From: Acanthopleura granulata
Lineage: Eukaryota > Mollusca > Polyplacophora > Chitonida > Chitonidae
DNA: 64,000 bases
NCBI GenBank assembly: GCA_016165875.1
Contig: JABBOT010000011.1
Location: 9,287,723 to 9,351,722, forward strand
Direction: 5' to 3'
Positions 31,937-45,100 of this stretch are shown here, one piece after another. How positions within the stretch are numbered: the stretch's first letter is position 1; every line of letters begins with the position of its first letter. The notes under the pieces are model-generated. The model had not been told where the DNA came from. It did not search any database and saw only the letters and a list, made by a program, of their open reading frames with translations. The position numbers and the translations under genes were made by a program.

Positions 31937-33172
31937 AGGGGCTGAATGGCTGTTGCAGCAAACTGATGACTTAGGCAGAGAAGGCAGCCAGAGTGATGGA
32001 ATGGAATAAAGAGATAGAGTGTCCAACCCAACTGGTATCCAGACGAGGATGACTGGCACCCCAGAACAGTAGCTGTCACTCACACCTCCTTCAAACAAAA
32101 ACTGAAATTAAAATTATTTCTACGAGACTCAGTCATGTGGTCATCTCCAAACACATAGCAGTACTGTGGAAGTTAGCCATGTTCTCTTCACTCTTGTCTT
32201 GTCCAAACTTTGTCATTTACATATTCAGTTATGTTTTGGCTGTGTCTGGATTGAGCTTGCGGAATGAAGATACAAACATGCCTTGCTCCGATCAACAAAA
32301 TTCTACAACATCTAGAAGGTCTCTGGACTTTGGAAAGGGTTACATACATGATTGTCATATTGTTGAAAGTCACTGGAACTGGCCTAAGGTGAACTTCATA
32401 TAGGACCAAATGAGCACAACTGACCACTTAATATCACCAATGCCCCTAAAGAATAGAACTTAGAAGTAGAGGAACCTCAAGTTTTGCTGTCATCTAATGG
32501 GATTGAACTCTCATCTTGTTTGACTTAGTGATTGAAAGAAAGGTAAGCACCTTAACCATGCAGCCTGGACCATATCCCCATTTGATTTCAAGGCTGCGTT
32601 CCAATTACTAATGAGACTAAATAGCTCCAGTTTTATGTCCAGCAGGTGCTACCAAATTGTGGCAAGATGGATAGACCGTTGGAGTTTAACATGGACAAGA
32701 TGGGGAGAACAATTTCAAAGGCTGGTAATGGGAAGAAACAAGACCGGGCCCACCAAGCTCAGGGTAAATAGAAGGACTCCATATTGTTGTGTATATGGCT
32801 GTGTTTTAGCATTCAGTCATGTACTTGAGTGGCAGAGTGTTCCTTATTGTTTTAATACTTGAACTTTATACATGCATTAAATGGGGTTTTTTTTTTTTAT
32901 ATATTTTGCTTACTGTATGTGACTTAAAATTTTGCCCATGACTACATTTATTTGTTATGATCCTACCTCATTCTGAGTGTTTCAGTGTTCCGCGCATGGC
33001 AGTTTCTCCTACTCATGACAGTAATTACAGCCGACTGCATAACTTAAGTGTTCTTAAGAACAGAATTATACACCTATGAGTTAGTCAGTCTGTCTAATAT
33101 TGACATGTATATTGTATATTATATTCTTCCTCTAGTTATATACACCAATCGGATATGCTCTTGTATTGACAG
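31937..33172. other. Sequence upstream of the first recognised ENOX exon
   Basis: It should contain intron and possibly 5' exons of ENOX. I looked for a coding exon ending in phase 1 that resembles the vertebrate N-terminus and did not find one. Confidence 0.4.
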
Positions 33173-36100
33173 ATGTCTCCACATCCAGTGATATCCACCA
33201 ATCACATATGTCTGGAGGGGACGGAATGATGCAGCCTCAGATGATGGGCATGATGGGTGGGCCAATTGGTGGCGGACCCATGGGACCTATGGGCGGACCC
33301 ATGGGAAGTGGGCCCATGGGAGGAATGGGCTATCCTGGAAGCATGAATATGATGACCCCAGACCCCAGCATGATGATGATGGGGCCCATGGGAGGAATGG
33401 GGTTCAACCAGGTAAATTGCGAAGAGCTATTTGATTTTGGGGAAGAATGGACTTTATCCAGGCAAATTGCAAAGAGTTAAATGTATTTGGTTTCTGGGAG
33501 GGTTGGGGCTGAGCCAGATGAACTGTGAACACCTGATTTTTGTCAAGAAAAAAAGAAGAGTTTCTTTTTAAGGTGTCACTATTTTTGGCTTGTTGAACAG
33601 TCTTAGGTAGTTTTAGCCCAGAAAATTTGTCAGGCATCAGGAAAACTGTTGCTTTCTTGTGGAGACATCGCTCATAAAGCATTCCTTGAATTTGCAAACC
33701 AGTTTCCGATGACATGTTGAAGTTCATTGTCTTACGGCTCATTCGTGAGGTAAATTCAGGAGACTGCTTCAGAAAGCCATTTTTGGGCGGCTTAAAGGAT
33801 TAGTGTCCAGATTTAATATTTATACATAATTAGCTACCCCTGTATACATTGTTACATTGAGTAATCTCCGCCGAATGACGTCATACAAGCACAACCATTA
33901 TGAGCTGTCAGAGATTTGCCATTTAGTTCAGGGTTAAATAAAAACTTCAAGAGTGACAATTAGCATCGTCTAAAAACTTAGAATACGAAGTCTGACCAGA
34001 GATGTCAATGTCATGAGTCATAACTTCAACGTCGTTCACCAAGAGTTCAAATTGATATGGTAGTATATCTGCTTTTGTGTAGCTAGAATGCATCTCGAAA
34101 TTTGATATGAATTCCCAGGTTATATAGCCCAGCCAGCCTTGGGTGCTCCGTCTATGATGTCACCCACTAAGCTAAACTGGGTGGCTGGGTGGAGATCTGC
34201 TAGGGCAGTAAATCTTTTGGTTTTGGCAGATTTAAAGTCATTATTACGTTTCTCAGAAGCCTTCCCAGTAATGTACCTTGTATACAGGTTATAGTGTTCA
34301 TAATTAGGATCAGTGGCAAAATCTGGACACTAATCCTTTAAGTACAGTCATTTAGTGTTTTTACAGAACAAAATATTTGCAGCTTAACACTCAAACGTAG
34401 GTGACATAGTACTACCACAGCATAAAATCAAAGTGCAGAATTTGAATAGTTTGATGGATATTTTAGAGATGAAGTTGGCTAACAATTTGAGTCAGCATAA
34501 AGCAGCATAGAACAGTAGTGAAATAACACATATGTTCAAAATGTTAGCAAAGGTAAAATAATAAGAAAACTATTTAGAAAACAGCAACAAACAACCAACC
34601 AGTGTTTTTTAAATAGTGGAAATAAAAGGTTTCTATCGTGATGTTAAAACATCGAAAACTACTTAAGAATATTGCCTTGACCAGAATACATCTTTGCCAC
34701 TCACAAGTGTAACATTTGGCTTGGTATCTTTTTCTTTGCCTGGTTTATATGCAAAGCTAGACACCTTCTGTGTTTTGCATTTTCAAGGTGTAAAACATCC
34801 ACCAAATGAATAAATAAATCAGTGTGTATCACTGTATGTATTTTGTTTTTGTTGTAGTTCAGTGGTTACATGGGTCCTATGGGCCAGGGCATGGATTGCC
34901 CGCCAGAGTTTGTCCGTAAGGACGTGATCGAGCTTAAGTTTGGGGTCCTCTATCCGCCACCCCCAGGTCAGTCCTGGTTTTACTTTTACTGTAATTCTTC
35001 AACATTTTCACATGTCTGCAAGCTGTTTATTCAGCCGTATTCAAATTCTGAAGGCATTATTCTCTGCAAGCTGATAATGTTACACTTTTCGTTAATTCCT
35101 GAAACTAACAACCCAACCAATGTAGTTTTGTCTCCAAAAATATTGCCCTGAAAACTGCTTTTTCATGTGTGAAAAGGTTCATCAATAAAGACATTGACTG
35201 GCCTGAAAAAGCCCTATCCTGAAGATCACAAGATGACCAATAAATCAGAAATCTTGGAACATGTACATTGCTGACTTGTCACCCAGCTGAGGAGGAAGCC
35301 AGTAGGTTAAGCGTTAATAGCCTTGTGTCTTTGGCAGTTCGTTCCACTGAAGTAGAGCTATAAACTAAGAAGGTGCTCCAAGAGTGTAAATCTCTGTCAT
35401 GTATGTACTGATTGAACAATGTACAAATCCCCCACTACGAACCACAGCACAATAATATGTATTTGTGTCCAGTCTTGCAATGGTGGAGAATCATTCAAAA
35501 AGTATCTGGATCACCGAGCTGAATCACGACCAAAACTTAGCGCATTGGTGCTTGGCAAAGGACAAAATTCCTTTCAAATCCATCAATATCTGTATTGTTA
35601 CCAATATCAAAGTTACCGACAGAGAGAGAGAGAGGCATGGTGTTACATCATCGTATGTGAAATACACAAGTAATGTAATACCCACCGTGTAATGTAATTA
35701 TGATTTCTGTGTTATGTGTAATTGCCGTGTAAAGGGCAGACAGACAAGCGAATAAACGCGTGAGGTAACTGACACCAAGAGACTATCGGGTATAAAACTA
35801 AAGTAATGGTGAAAACGACTGCTTTTGATGCACACACCCTTACGTTTCAATGTTGGAAGGCAACTGCTGAGTGTCCTATGGTAATAACTGTAACACACAG
35901 ATTCCCTTAAGCGCTTGAATAAGCAAAAGATAATGCATATATCAGTTGTTACGTATGTTATTACATTACACCAAAATTTTTATTTACAATACCCGTGGAC
36001 TGGTTTTATTACATCAGAAGGCAAATTGTATTACATTATATGATATTACATAACACTGACATTTTTATTACATTACACGATTAAGTGTTACAGTACTTGT

Positions 36101-39100
36101 GTATTATTACAAGACATGCTGTCACACAGATAAATAATCGTCAAACAACAGCCTGCTTGGAAGAAGTAATATATCAGGTGTGAGATTGGCCTGGTTGTAC
36201 TAAAAATAATGTTACCTGTAAATGTGGCTAAGCACCCATGAAGACAAACAGGAAACAAATTGATACAGGCAAATATTTATTTCTGTTGTACAAACCCGGT
36301 TTATTTCATGCTACATGATGCTTTGTCACTTTGTTTAGGAGCACCACCTCGAAGCAGACGAGAGAAACCTCCAGGATGTCGGACCATTTTCGTGGGAAGC
36401 CTTCCCGAGGGACTTACGGAAGAAAATATTTACGAAATCTTTGAGCGTTTTGGGAACATTCTGTCAGTACGTCTCAACAAGAACAACTACTGTCATATAC
36501 GATACGAGTTTGAGGACTCGGTAGAAATGGCTCTGCTTCTCTCAGGTAAGATTTCCTGACTTTTCAGATCATAATACATGATGAAAAAACTGGGATTAGT
36601 TGTTAGCTAATCCTGACCCTAATGAAAGAGGTGTTGATTTTAAATACTCTAAAAGACAACAAAAAATTTAACCAAAGTTATTTCAGGAGAGGGGTCCATA
36701 CAGATCTGAATGGGCATAGGCCTTTTAACTTAATGAAGTGCTTGGTAACTCCATGAATCATCTTTTCATCTAGAATTCTTACCAGGCCATAGGATACACC
36801 ATTTTAGAGAAACCAGAAACAGGATTTCACTTCTTCTGAACCTTAAGCTCTTCAGCTTTAGGGGCAAAACACTCTTTTTTGTGTGTGAAGTATGGTCCCC
36901 TTAATTATTACAATCAGAGGCCACGCACTGCGGTCTCCTGGCTGAGACCTCGGGTGATAGGCCTGGACGTATTTCACTACCACTTTCTTGTTGAAAATGG
37001 CTTTACAGTATATCGGAATTGTCTGCTAATCACAACGAATCACAACAGCTGATTTAACGCTACAGCTATATGACGAATCGGTGAACTAGGTACGGGAGAC
37101 ATCACAGCGGAAACGTTAGTCTTCTTGGGTGATAGAGATATCTCATCTTTGGTTTGTTAAAATTGAGAGCGTGGTGGCCCGTTTGATTTTCCCCACGTTG
37201 GCATTTTTCTTTACTTTGAACTGTGATGTGTGGGATATCACAAAATATAAAGTGATGTTTGGATGATGTTTGAACTATGAAAAACGATTCTTTATCGATA
37301 CATACATTTGGTCTTGCGTATCTTTTCTTTTAACTTGAAGAGAAAAGTATTTAATAAGCAAAGTAACTACGAAGAAATTCATTTTGACGTTCTCAGCGTT
37401 TCAACTTTAATTTAGTCATCCTCAAGAGAAATGTGCCATGTGGGGCACGTTATAAATATCTATACACAAACATAGAGCAGGCTGCCAGAAAAGTGTAGTG
37501 GAAAATCTGATACGGATAGGGCTGCATGGTAACAAATATTTATGGTGTTATTTTAGAGTTAGCTGAAAGGATTCTGACAGTATCAGCTAAGGAATAAACA
37601 TGTTGTGTTCGCTGACATGACAGTTATAGCCCCCGTAGTGTCCTATAGCAGTTAATTGTCAATAAAGTTCCAAATCAAAATTAAGAACGAGGATGATCCA
37701 GAAAATTAAAATCAATTAAGAATCGATAACAAGTTTCATTGTAACATAATATAGCGTATGCATGTGGAATTCATACATGCCTATAAATAACGGTGAACAG
37801 TGATAGAAGGCATCTAAAATGGAGGATAGGATTTCAAAAAGTCGTATCTGGATGACAACTATTCTGTAAGTTTTAATTTCAAACACAAAAGTTTATTTAA
37901 ACAGTTTTAGCTCCTTAGAGACCATAACTCCATGATTCAGTATAGGCCTGTTTTGCCTGATTGCTAGTGCTTCTTTAAATAACAGTTCATTTCCATTGGG
38001 TGAGTTGTCAATAACTTGAGTGTTATTTAACAATAAGGGGTACACTGGAGACGTTGGCATATTGAGCCTGTTTGGAAGGTGATTAAGTCCTTTATATGAT
38101 TGAAATGTTCACATTCCATTATATCGTTATGGATTTCACTCAGGCCTTTGCCACGTTCTAGAAGCCTTTTAAAGAGGCAGCGTTCCGTCTTTTAAGAACA
38201 CCCTGGGCATTTTTACTGGTAAAGTATGTTGCTTCTATATTCAGTTCTATATTCGTTCTGTCTTTATTGGTGATTATGGTCGAGATTTTCTTTGTTTGCT
38301 AGCAGGTGACAATCTTTACTGGTCCATTCAGTAGGTGGTAAAAAGTACCTGAGAGAAATCTGTATCAAAATCTTTGTAAAATAACATTCTTGTAGGAGCT
38401 TCTGTCAGTTTACTTGACCGAACATTTTTAGTGATGGCCTGACGATACATGTATACAGGTTCAGTATCAAAGATCGTACGTGTCCTTTTAGGTTACACCC
38501 TGAAGATTGAGTCAGAGGACAGTGACACTGTAAAAAGCAAACATATCCACGTAGACTACGCCCAGGCGCGCGATGACCAGTACGAATGGGAGTGCCTCCA
38601 GAGGGCGCTGGCCAGAGAAAATCGGCATCGGCAGCAGATAGAAGAGGCCATGCTCCGCCCACCTAGCCCGCCCCCTGTGCTCAGATTCTCCGAGTATGAG
38701 GCACAGATACTCCTGGAGAACTTGAAAAGTGAGTTGAATTACAGCCTTAGCACAGTATTCTGACCAGTCAAAGAATTGCTGTGCATTTTACATATACCTA
38801 AGTCACAACTGTGCCTAATACACAGTCTCACAACTGTGTATAATTAAATAAGTATGCAACATCGAATGTAATGTACCAAGTGTCTGAGAGTGATTATACA
38901 AAGACTATTGTTTGTAGATTAAGAGGATTAACTCAGACAGTCTCTACTGTACTTGTTCAGCCTCACAGTGACTTGTGTTCATAACCAGATGATTACCCCA
39001 GGTTAGGTAAACTTTGTGTTGTTAAAGATTGTACATAAACACTGCCCTCTACGAGTTAGGATTGGGCTGGAGAGTTGACTAGTAAGGACCTCTGAGTCCT

Positions 39101-42100
39101 GATATTTATAGTTTGGTCCGAATTCACAGGATAAGATGTATCAGTATACATATATTGTAAGATAAGCTTTAGTGCCAGGTTTTTGACTAGTGAGTGTTAA
39201 GAGTGATTTCATTGGAGGGGGGTTAGCATCATAAAGGGGTTCAGTGTTTGCTTTTGTTTTTTTTGTTTTTTTTGTTTTTCTGTATTTCATCACTGCTACA
39301 CGTGCTAATTACTAGTGTATAACAAAGGTGTAGAAATACACAGGAAGTAGATTAATTTGTCAACAGACATGTCATGTTTATGATGGAGCCCTGCTTTTAA
39401 TTGTCGTGTTTGTTGCTAAATAATGCCCGCTTTCATTATGATTGCTGGCAAATGACACCTAATTTTTTAACATTACTGGACATCTGTATTGGTCGTGTTT
39501 ATCATCAGTTGACACCTGTTGTGGTCATGTTTGCCATCTGTTGACATCTGTTCCGGTCATGTTTATCATCAGTTGACACCTGTTTTGGTCATGGTTGCGT
39601 CCATTGACATCTGTTCTGATCATGTTAATTATTGGTTGACATCTGTTTTGGTCATGTTTATCATCAGTTGACATCTGTTTTGGTCATGTTTATCATCAAT
39701 TGACACCTGTTTTGGTTATACTCGTCATCTGTTCACACCAGTTTTGGTAATATGTATGATCAGTTGACATCTGTTTTGGTCATGTTTATCATCAATTGAC
39801 AAGTGTTTTGGTCATGTTCTTCATCTATTGACATCGGTTTTGGTCATGTTTATCATCAGGTAATGCCTGTTTTCGTCATATTTGTCATCTGTTGACACCT
39901 GTTTTGGTCTTGTTTATTAGTTGACATCTGTTTTGGCCATGCTCATTATTGGTTGACATTTGTTTTGGTCATGTTTATCATCAGTTGACATCTGTTTTGG
40001 TCATGTTTATCATCAGTTGACATCTGTTGTGGTCATGTTTATCATCCATGACATCTGTTTTGGTTGTGTTTATCAACAGTTGACACCTGTTTTGGTCATG
40101 TTCATCATTGGTTGACATCTGTTTTGGTCATGTTCGTCATGTGTTGACATATTTTGGTCATTTTTTTGTCAGTAGTTCACACCTGTTTTGATCAAGCTTG
40201 TCATCAGTTGACACCTGTTTTGGTCATGTTTATCATCAGGTGAAACTCAATCAACCTTGTCATTAGTTGTCGCCTGTTTTGGTCAAGGTTGTCTTCCATT
40301 AAGATTTCTTTTGGTCATGTACATCATTTGTTGACACCTGTTTTGGTCATGTCTATCATCAGTTGCCATCTGTTGTGACCATGTTTATCATCTGTTGACA
40401 CCTGTTTTGGTCATGTGTATCATCAGTTGCCATCTGTTGTGATCATGTTTATCATCTGTTGACACCTGTTTTGGTGATGTTTATCATCAGTGGACACCTG
40501 TTTTGGTCATGTTCATCATATGTTGACACCTGTTTTGGTCATGTTTATCAACAGTTGACACCTGTTTTGGTGATGTTTATCATCAGTTGACATCTGTTTT
40601 GGTCATGTTTATGATCAGTTGACACCTGTTTTGGTGATGTTTATCATCAGTTGACATGTGTTGTGGTCATGTTCTTCATCAGTTGACACCTGTTTTGGTC
40701 ATGTTTATCGTCGGCTGACATCTGTTTTGGCCATGTTCTTCATCTGTTGACACCGGTTTTGGTCATGTTCTTCATCTGTTGACACCTGTTTTGGTCATGT
40801 GTATCGTCAGTTGACATCTGTTGTGGTCATGTTTGTCATCTGTTGACACCTGTTTTTGTCATGTTTATCATCTGTTGACACCTGTTTCGGTCATGTGTAT
40901 CATCAGTTGACATCTGTTTTGACATTAACCTTTTTACTTTGATTCCCAGATGACGATTCCTTCATGCAGAGCTCGAACACTTTGTTGTCATGGCTGAATC
41001 GCGGAGAGTGCAACCGTAAAAACGCCAACATTTTCTACAGCCTGATACAAACCACCAACGCCCACGTGCGACGTCTGCTGACAGAGAAAGAGAACCACGA
41101 ACAGGGGATCGAAAACATGAAGGCGAACTTCCGTCAACAGATCCAAGGAATCTTGCGACAGTGTAAGTGTGCCGATAAGAGACCTGTGGGTGCATGTGAC
41201 AGGTGTTTATCAGGAAAACTTGAGGTCACTTGAGACGTCGGTGGGTGATTGTGCAGCGTACATCCTCTAGGTTCATGTTCGGTCCGCCGTCTTAAATTTT
41301 TCCACTAATGCAAGATACCATTTCTGTGGTATTTCTGTGAGTCATGATTTGTGTTACTTGCACATGAAATCTTTTAACTCTCTCAAACTTGTTGAAGTAG
41401 AGTTGTGCCATTTTGATTCAGTTTTGTATTATTTGGTCGTATTTCATTTCTTCAAAATAAAGAGTATTCCTAAGTCATAAGACTCGCTCAACATGAACTC
41501 ATATGACAGAATGATGGCAATCCTGAAACAAGGTTACAGGTCACTGGGATATTCCATTCTATTAAACAGGTGAAGAGGGCTTTATAAAACTCTATTTCAT
41601 TGGACCAACCGTAATTGTATTCATATGTGTAGATCCAAAGTCCTCAACAAATTTGATCAGGAACGGAGTGCCGGTTTTTAGACATTAGGGGAATATGGCC
41701 AGATCTGGACAGGATATTTTGTCATTTCTGTGAAGATCATATGCATGTGCCTGAACGATACATTTTAGTTTTCAAAATTTTATGAGTTCACTTGTCACAT
41801 TGCATCTGACGCTATGTTTTATTGGATGAATTTCGTGAAGATCTAGGGTATGACAGATGGTCGGAAGGACATCTATCACATGATACCTAATATTTGCTCA
41901 CAGATCACTGCTAATGTACCATAACGTAATTTAGGTCAGAAGACCAAACTTTAAGTTGATGCTCTCAAACCCAAGGGCCAAGAAGTACTGGGGTAACTCT
42001 TCTGTTTTGCATGTACATACATGTACAACTTCTTCCTGGATTTGTCCTATTGAAGTTGAGGCCATTGGAATTGTGTTAAAAGAGATTCTACTGAAGAATG

Positions 42101-45100
42101 AATCGTAAATTTTCAGTTCGACCAATTCAAACAGAACTATCAGAACTTTAATAGCAGATTTATACACCTCAAGAAAAAGACACTCTCGACATCTTGTGAT
42201 GTTCTGTCTTTGAGCAAAAAGTAATATTTTACATAGTTTCAATACAGTCCTGAAGGAAAATTAATTTACATTATCATAAATGGCTGTAGAAGATGTGATA
42301 GGTCTTGACAGCTCTAAGGCCAGCCATTTAGATTTCAGTAGATTATTCAAGAGTCTTCCAGGTGTCGTGGAATGAAATACGTAAACACCACAATTTTTCA
42401 GCTGGAAGTCGAAATAAAAGCACCTCATTCGGCCGTTTGCCATGACACTGTACTGTTTGCAATAGCATGCCATCAGTTTTTGCTGAGATATTTTGATTTT
42501 GTTGACATTCAGTAAGCTGCTATAAGTACAGCCATATGAGGCCATGCTAGATTTGAAGAAGTGTGCAATGAAGAAATAGGTCATCCTTGTTCTGTGGCGT
42601 CACAGTCTTTTCCGTTTGAGTTCGTCAGTGTTGAGAGCTAGGATGATAATGTGCACCTGGCAGATCATGCACTAGAGGATATTTCATTGCAAAAATACCC
42701 ACCTTGTGGAGAATGCAAATCGTAGGAAAGTAATATGCAAGCCATGCAAGCAGACAGGAACAAAACAGCATGACTGGCCAGGGTTTCATGACCGTAGAAG
42801 AATTCTCTGGAAAAGGTGCAAAGGTCATGCAAAATAGTCACTACGTGTATTCTTTCTCTTGACAAAAGCAGTAAGAAAGGCATAAAACTCCTCACCGCCT
42901 TTAACAAAGGGGCCCCAAATCGTGTGCCCCTTTGTTCTTTCAAATTATGTCACACTTTTTGGTGCATGTGTGCCCAGAAAACACTTAGGTAGTACACAAA
43001 CACCTCAGTGTCACAACAGAAAATTACGTGTTTCTCTCCCATTTTGACCCTTTTGTGTATAGGGTTGGAATCTCCTGTTAAATGTATGTCACCAGTTTTT
43101 GGCACATCCAGTTGACGTTTGGAACATTAATGATTATGATTTACCATGAGTGAGATTTCAGAAAATGGTCTGTGCTAAAGTTGAATATTTAGGAGTTTTG
43201 ATGGCACAACAGTGTGCATGTCACGTGCTGTGTTTCTTGATTAGTATAGCCCGCTTTACAGGTCACACAGAAAATACTCTGGTAGGATCTTTTCATTAAA
43301 GGTGAACAAGTAAAATATTGATAGAGCATAGGTACCAGGTTGTTTTACCAGAGATGGCTTTTCTGTCTAAATATGACCTGATTAAAGGCAAGAAAAACAC
43401 ATTGCAAATTTCCCTTTTAGCATTTCACTGTGTATCTACATAGACAAGTTGATGCACATACAAGCAGGTAGTATGGAGGTACATGTAACAGGAGCACAAA
43501 GTATTGTCACCAGAGGCATTAATAAAGAAATCGCCCAAACCATATGAACCAAGTTGTAGCAAGAACATGTTTGCTCCAGAAATCAGAGTGGCTGGTGAAA
43601 AAAAACAGGTGATTGTTCTTCTTGGCATGGTCACAAGTGACGGCTTGTTGCCCTTCAGGGGAAAATCACCCCGCTTTCAACATCTTTACATGTATCTGTG
43701 CAAAATCACTTTTAGGCTCTTACTATCATCGCCAGTGAAACCTAATGGATTCGTGCAGAACACAAAACGTCCATGGATGGTTTGTATTAAATGTTGGAGC
43801 AGATGTAACCGAACAGTTTTGGGATTCAGGCAGTAATCTCCTCTTACCTACAAGTAGTCACTGTTTTGTTTTCACCATTTTGCTCTATGAAGACACTTTA
43901 TACATACATGTTTTGAATGGAAATAATGATGTTGTTGGCACAACATATATTTTTCCTTTGCTGCTTATTTGAATTTTTTGACAAAAAACAACATTTAAAA
44001 AAAAAAAAATGTGTAAAAATATTTGTCACTCGTGTCTCCAAAGTTAAAGGTGACAGTGTGCAGAATGGTCAAGACATAATGGGATATCAAGAATGATCAT
44101 GAAAAATCCTGTTCTGGACATAGCGCTTCCCCATTGCATGTAAATGAACGAATCATCTGTCCAGCTGTTTGTGTGAGTGGTTGTACATGTTAGCTTGTGT
44201 GGATGTTCGCAGTGTACATACTAAAACTCTCTTGTCTGCATGCTCCAGCGCAGTGTAAGACTTCCCTTCTACATGTACAGTTTTGTTTCTTGCCTTCAAG
44301 TTGAACACATAGAGAGAATCTTTTCCGAGGCTCAAAAACAGCGGGCGTCCGACCACTTCTCAAAGGCTCAGCGCAAGAGCATTGATGTCTGGTTAAAGCA
44401 GATTCAGGTAGGTTATGGGAGTGGTACTGTCCTTACTGAAGCTGTGACATCTAGTTTCCAATAGCAGACACTCCTGAATGTCCCAAAACGTGCTATGGAC
44501 AAGGCTGACATGACTGAACTAAACCTGAGGTTTGGGCCTAAAAAAGCTACAGTCACCTAGGATGAGAGTTGAATCGCTGTGGTGGCAAAGATCTTCACAC
44601 CTCAGTTGCTGGAAATGTTTTGAAATGCTCTCTTGCAATGTCTCTCTGAAATGAAATATCACCAACAATCACAACAGTTTGGCAAGCCTTATACTAAAAG
44701 AAAAAAAATATATATATCAGCACACTCATCAATTATCATCAGGATCATCAATAATGCTCAGCTTTGTAGAACAGTTCTGGGGTATCCATTCTGTAATTCA
44801 ATATGTCAGTCAGATGTTTGAGGAAAGCCAGGTGTAACAATGACACAGCTTAGTAAAGACAGTATCGCTCTCTCTGGAGAGGATGAGCAACTTTCATTTC
44901 TGTGGCCAGTGTTCATGATGCCAGCCTCAGTTTTACTGTTGATGTTTCTCTTGCTACTTTGCTATGTACACCCACCTCGTTATTTTAAGTTCAAGAGAAG
45001 TCACATGTCTTAAAAAGTCAGAAAACTCATCATAAACAGAAACACAACTGCACTTGGGGCTGCATCATGCATACTGGTGAAAAGGACTAAAATGATTCTT

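Noticed and set aside
33166..33172. Start of ENOX at the non-ATG codon at 33166
   Set aside because: This TTG overlaps the TTGACAG acceptor; the exon begins at 33173 with a split codon.
41931..42584. Two adjacent minus-strand frames (103 and 107 codons) as a nested gene or transposase remnant
   Set aside because: No recognisable motif, no splice or promoter support, located in an ENOX intron; chance open frames are likely.
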